NCBI GenBank assembly: GCA_910586565.1 | Contig: CAJUIT010000009.1 | Span: 1-64,000 of the forward strand | Source: an uncultured Muribaculaceae bacterium | GTDB taxonomy: Bacteria; Bacteroidota; Bacteroidia; Bacteroidales; Muribaculaceae | Reading direction: 5' to 3' | Length of the DNA: 64,000 nucleotides | Part shown: positions 61,284 to 64,000 of the stretch, piece after piece | Layout of the letters: each line of letters opens with the position of its first letter | Position numbering within the stretch: position 1 is the first letter of the stretch | Notes under the pieces: model-generated | Database searches by the model: none | What the model saw: the letters and a program-made list of their open reading frames with translations, nothing else | Told to the model about the DNA's origin: nothing | Translations under genes and position numbers: made by a program

Positions 61284-62171
61284 TCAGTTCCAGGGTTCGA
61301 TGTAGCCGTTGAACACAACCTCAACCTTGCCGTTTTCGATTGTGAGAGTGTAGCCGTAGGCACGACCCGATGCAAAGCTGGCCGCCTCGCTTATGTTCCA
61401 TGTGAACAGCTCGCCACCGATGGTGATGTTGGCCAGGAGTGTGCCTTTGCTGATTGACTGCGGAGGGAGCACCGCCTGATATTCGTTGTTGCCGAGGGGC
61501 AGCATGGCAATTGTGCCCTTGGTGCCGGAGGAAGATACCGTGCCGGTGTTGAGGTTCACCGAAGCTTTGGTGTAGACATTCTGCAACTCGATTGTGGCAG
61601 CTGAAGCACCCACCGACGCATCGAGGGTGATGCTCAACAAGGATAACCGGTGGCGGAACGGCAAATCGACAGTGCTCGTCGACACCGATGCCGAAGTGGC
61701 GGTGCAGAGGTCGGAAAGCGTGTAATTAGCCTTTGTGCGCTGGTTGGTGTTGACGCTGAAAGTGAAGATGTTGGAGGCAGTCGACGTGTAGGGGTAGACG
61801 GCGAAATATGTCAATTGGTCGTCAACAGGTTTCTCAATCGGGTTGGTTGAGGTGAAGCGGCTGCCATTATAGGTGTACTTCACATTGGAGGCATAGTTGC
61901 CCGACGAGGCGAGATAGCCCTGGTTTCCGTTGGTCGATTCAACGGCGAAAACGCTGATGGCATCGCCATTCTCAAATGTTGTCTCGGTTGCACGGGCCGG
62001 CGATTGCAAGGTGGCAACAAACTGAATGCCTTTCTGAGTGGTTTCCGTTCCCGAACCGGGCTTTTGAGCGGGCTCGGGGTCATCGTTTGAATCGGAACCG
62101 CCGCACGACCACAGCATGGCAAGCGGCAACACTAAAATTACTGAGCGGAGGGGAAAGGGGAGAATTTTCAT
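61284..62171 (-). CDS. Fimbrillin-family (Mfa-like) lipoprotein
   Basis: A 295-aa protein with lipobox LWSCGG. It shares with its neighbour the pattern RATETTFENGDAISVFA, YTYNGSRF, and TYFAVYPYT, and a second half with RHRLSLLSITL. It is therefore another fimbrillin-like subunit. The ending (KVEVVFNGYIEPWN) differs from the neighbour, so they are probably not interchangeable. Both may be exported through the lipoprotein route and polymerise after protease cleavage. Confidence 0.82.
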   Translation of the reverse strand: MKILPFPLRSVILVLPLAMLWSCGGSDSNDDPEPAQKPGSGTETTQKGIQFVATLQSPARATETTFENGDAISVFAVESTNGNQGYLASSGNYASNVKYTYNGSRFTSTNPIEKPVDDQLTYFAVYPYTSTASNIFTFSVNTNQRTKANYTLSDLCTATSASVSTSTVDLPFRHRLSLLSITLDASVGASAATIELQNVYTKASVNLNTGTVSSSGTKGTIAMLPLGNNEYQAVLPPQSISKGTLLANITIGGELFTWNISEAASFASGRAYGYTLTIENGKVEVVFNGYIEPWN

Positions 62172-62209
62172 AGCATGAATCTATCTAATATTTTTTGTAT
62201 GTAAGTCTG

Positions 62210-63184
62210 TCAGTCAACGGTGAAGTTGGTGAACTTTGTAGCGAGAAGCGGGGTTCCGTAGCTTCCGAAATCGGCCGTGATGCGGCTGAACGACTTCACT
62301 TTTGAAGGCACATCGAAAACGGCCGTCTGCACGTGCACGGTCTGCTCGCTGTCGAGCTTAAGTGAATTGGTGCCACCTGCAACCCCGCTTGCCACGCGAT
62401 ATTTGTTGCCATCCTCGTCGTAAGCTTCGGAATTGCTCTGAAACGTGAAGCTGAGGTCGTCGTCGCCGGTGTTGGTGAGTGTGTAGTCAAGCATTAGAAT
62501 CTTCTTCGCCGCGTCATACTCGGCTCCGTTATATTTCACCTTTATGGCTGGATGTGTGCAGTACACACCCTCACGGTTCGATTCCTGAAATCCTCTGATT
62601 GGCATTTCGGGGAAAACATAGAGCCATTCGCCAAACGGATTTTCCTTTGTGCTTCGGCTTGAATCAGATCTTCCATAACCGCCGAGACGAATCTGTTTGA
62701 TTGAGCTCACCCCCTTAGGCAGTTTCGGCACATAGAGATAGGCTTTTTTCTTTGTTTCGGAAGGCAAGGCCTTTTCTTCTCTGTTATATTCCTGTGTTAT
62801 ATAGCTTTCCTTACCGTTATCAAAAACAGCAAGTGCACGTTCACTTTTGCCATTACCGCCATAAACATCCCTGAGGTGAAATATAAATGCGGGATATCGC
62901 TCTTCACCGATGTTAGTAACAGTGTAGGAAATAAGGAGCCCTTCGCCATAGCGCATCGCCTCAATAAGCTTTATCTCCACATTGGGGGCAGGCTGCTTGT
63001 AGGTAGCGGTGGATGATGTTGACGATTTGGCTGTGGAGGATGACTGCTGAGTGTTGCCGGTGACGCTGTTGAGAGCCTTGTCGGCTTTGTCGAGTGCCTT
63101 TCCGATTTTATCGAAAATATCGGGCGAAGCGAATGTTGTGGCTACACATCCCGAAACGAGCAGGGTGACAAGAAGTTTTTTCAT
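62210..63184 (-). CDS. Secreted protein with DUF4352/telokin-like domains
   Basis: A 324-aa protein starting at ATG 63184 (MKKLLVTLLVSGCVA) with a signal peptide, followed by a Ser/Thr-rich linker (about 45-70) and two Ig-like halves, each with 'YTVTNIGEE' or 'YTLTNTGDDDLSF' followed by aromatic strands, the pattern of DUF4352. Function unknown. It is the first gene of a closely spaced minus run reaching the WG-repeat genes. A -7 box lies at 63275-63282. Confidence 0.7.
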   Translation of the reverse strand: MKKLLVTLLVSGCVATTFASPDIFDKIGKALDKADKALNSVTGNTQQSSSTAKSSTSSTATYKQPAPNVEIKLIEAMRYGEGLLISYTVTNIGEERYPAFIFHLRDVYGGNGKSERALAVFDNGKESYITQEYNREEKALPSETKKKAYLYVPKLPKGVSSIKQIRLGGYGRSDSSRSTKENPFGEWLYVFPEMPIRGFQESNREGVYCTHPAIKVKYNGAEYDAAKKILMLDYTLTNTGDDDLSFTFQSNSEAYDEDGNKYRVASGVAGGTNSLKLDSEQTVHVQTAVFDVPSKVKSFSRITADFGSYGTPLLATKFTNFTVD

Positions 63185-63274
63185 ATTCAAGTGCATGATT
63201 GGTTATAATTTTTTAAGGTATAGATAACTGTTCCGGCTATCGTTGTTTACTCGCATTAAAAGCATAATTTTCAA

Positions 63275-63282
63275 CAAATTTA
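63275..63282 (-). promoter_or_regulatory. -7 box of the surface-protein run
   Basis: Minus strand TAAATTTG. Leader about 85 nt to the gene at 62210. No -33 at 20 bp. Gaps downstream between consecutive genes are 38, 13, 43 and 33 bp, so one transcript may cover them. Confidence 0.5.
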
Positions 63283-63422
63283 TACAGAAGTTCACAAATT
63301 ACCCCCCCAATTAGTTAAAGTTGCTTAAAACGCTTTTACACGCTCCGTGGCGGCGGTTTTCACGTGATAAACCGCTCCTGCTTCAAAGTGAAGCCACTCA
63401 CGGAAACGCACCCGCATGGCGA

Positions 63423-63454
63423 TTGCCGCGTGTGCATTTTTTTCGCTAACTTTG
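63423..63454 (+). promoter_or_regulatory. Promoter very close to the DUF4105 start codon
   Basis: TTG (63423-63425), 21 bp, TAACTTTG (63447-63454). The -7 box ends 4 bp before the ATG at 63459, so the transcript would begin at or beside the start codon. Confidence 0.6.
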
Positions 63455-63458
63455 CCGC

Positions 63459-64000
63459 ATGAACCGGATTGAAAGATTGCTTACGGAACTGGCGGCATTC
63501 ATTGCATTGGTGATTTCAACATTCACCCCGATGCCCGCATCAGCTGCCGCCGAACCCGCCAACGAGCATGGCCCGTTGCGTGTGAGCCTGCTCACCTGCG
63601 CTCCGGGCCGGGAAATCTACCAGCTCGAAGGGCACACGGCGCTGCGACTGGTGCGCGAGGCCGGCAACGGTCGCGAAGGCTACGACAATGTGGTGAACTG
63701 GGGGGTGTTCGATTTCGCCGCCCCCAACTTCGTTTACCGCTTCGTGAAGGGGGAGACCGACTACATGGCATGGGCCTACCCGTTTGATTTCTTCATTGAG
63801 GAGTACCGCACCGAAGGGCGCGAGGTTGTGGAGCAGGTGCTCGACCTTACCCCGTGGGAAGCGGCCCGGGTTGAGCAACTCGTTGCCAACAATCTGCTGC
63901 CGCAGAACCAAACCTACCGCTACAACTACGTGAAAGATAACTGCGCCACACGTCCGCTGGCACTGATTGAAGCGGCCATCGGTTCGCCTGTCACATTGCA
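63459..64000 (+). CDS. DUF4105 family protein, 3' end cut by window edge
   Basis: Translation from ATG 63459 gives a signal peptide (MNRIERLLTELAAFIALVIS ... ASA) and then the DUF4105 pattern: LLTCAPGREIYQLEGHTALRL, VNWGVFDFAAPNFVYRFVKG, ETDYMAWAYPFDFF and YNYVKDNCATRPLALIE. The Gly-His and Asn-Cys-Ala motifs are those of the possible NlpC/P60-like core. 180 codons are present; the rest is outside. Role unknown; envelope location likely. Confidence 0.88.
   Translation, partial: MNRIERLLTELAAFIALVISTFTPMPASAAAEPANEHGPLRVSLLTCAPGREIYQLEGHTALRLVREAGNGREGYDNVVNWGVFDFAAPNFVYRFVKGETDYMAWAYPFDFFIEEYRTEGREVVEQVLDLTPWEAARVEQLVANNLLPQNQTYRYNYVKDNCATRPLALIEAAIGSPVTL

Noticed and set aside
55133..63184. 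Polysaccharide utilisation locus
   Set aside because: No SusC/SusD pair, carbohydrate enzyme or regulator is present among these genes.

Overview
The window looks like a chromosomal segment of a gut Bacteroidales bacterium, most likely Muribaculaceae (S24-7) or a close relative. Reasons: Bacteroidetes-type promoters (TTTG, about 20 bp, TAnnTTTG) with no Shine-Dalgarno sequences; a Bacteroidetes-specific MurF-Alr fusion; type IX secretion (T9SS) genes; fimbrillin-like, BspA-like and WG-repeat surface proteins; and DUF6048/DUF6452/DUF4199 genes. There is no rRNA, prophage, transposase, integrase or CRISPR array. The family call is inference; the order-level call is well supported.

Layout: 1-7 kb holds a tRNA-Val cut by the window edge, an 85-bp tandem repeat ending in a promoter, purB, a secreted GH2 beta-galactosidase, and a base-composition-atypical serpin lipoprotein. 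7-12.3 kb (minus) holds a BspA-like LRR protein and an apparent operon DUF4199 - glycosyltransferase 2 - DUF6452 - DUF6048 - rpiB. 12.3-14 kb holds a candidate structured RNA, an unrecognised 265-aa protein and an orphan RHH antitoxin-like protein. 14-31 kb is mostly housekeeping (acpP-fabF, speA-truA, apbE, a two-component system, DUF389, pepT-miaA), followed by a repeat patch (26.55-27.42 kb) and a large multidomain alpha-amylase. 31-42.5 kb (plus) holds the T9SS genes porW and porX followed by tsaE and birA, then a secreted EEP-family protein, an MscS channel, pdxA and a MATE exporter. 42.6-49.3 kb holds mdh with a thioredoxin lipoprotein, a patatin/beta-barrel protein, a DUF805 protein with a structured leader, and an acyl-CoA synthetase. 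49.5-55 kb is a plus operon porE - GSCFA - murF/alr. 55.1-63.2 kb is a minus-strand array of surface or envelope proteins (two fimbrillin-like, two WG-repeat lipoproteins, a beta-helix protein, an 'EYFWDTDPG'-repeat protein, a DUF4352-like protein). A DUF4105 gene runs off the right edge.

The main theme is cell-surface construction. Three T9SS-linked components (PorW, PorX, PorE) share the window with several secreted proteins whose C-terminal tails resemble T9SS sorting domains (BspA-like protein, amylase, DPG-repeat protein, plus a displaced orphan tail at 57.4-57.7 kb). The most novel-looking non-coding signals are the structured RNA at 12.4-12.6 kb, a short RNA candidate at 20.0 kb, the mutually exclusive hairpins in the DUF805 leader, a 130-bp near-self-complementary element at 47.4 kb, and the mosaic repeat at 26.55-27.42 kb. 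No complete undescribed defence or mobile system was found.
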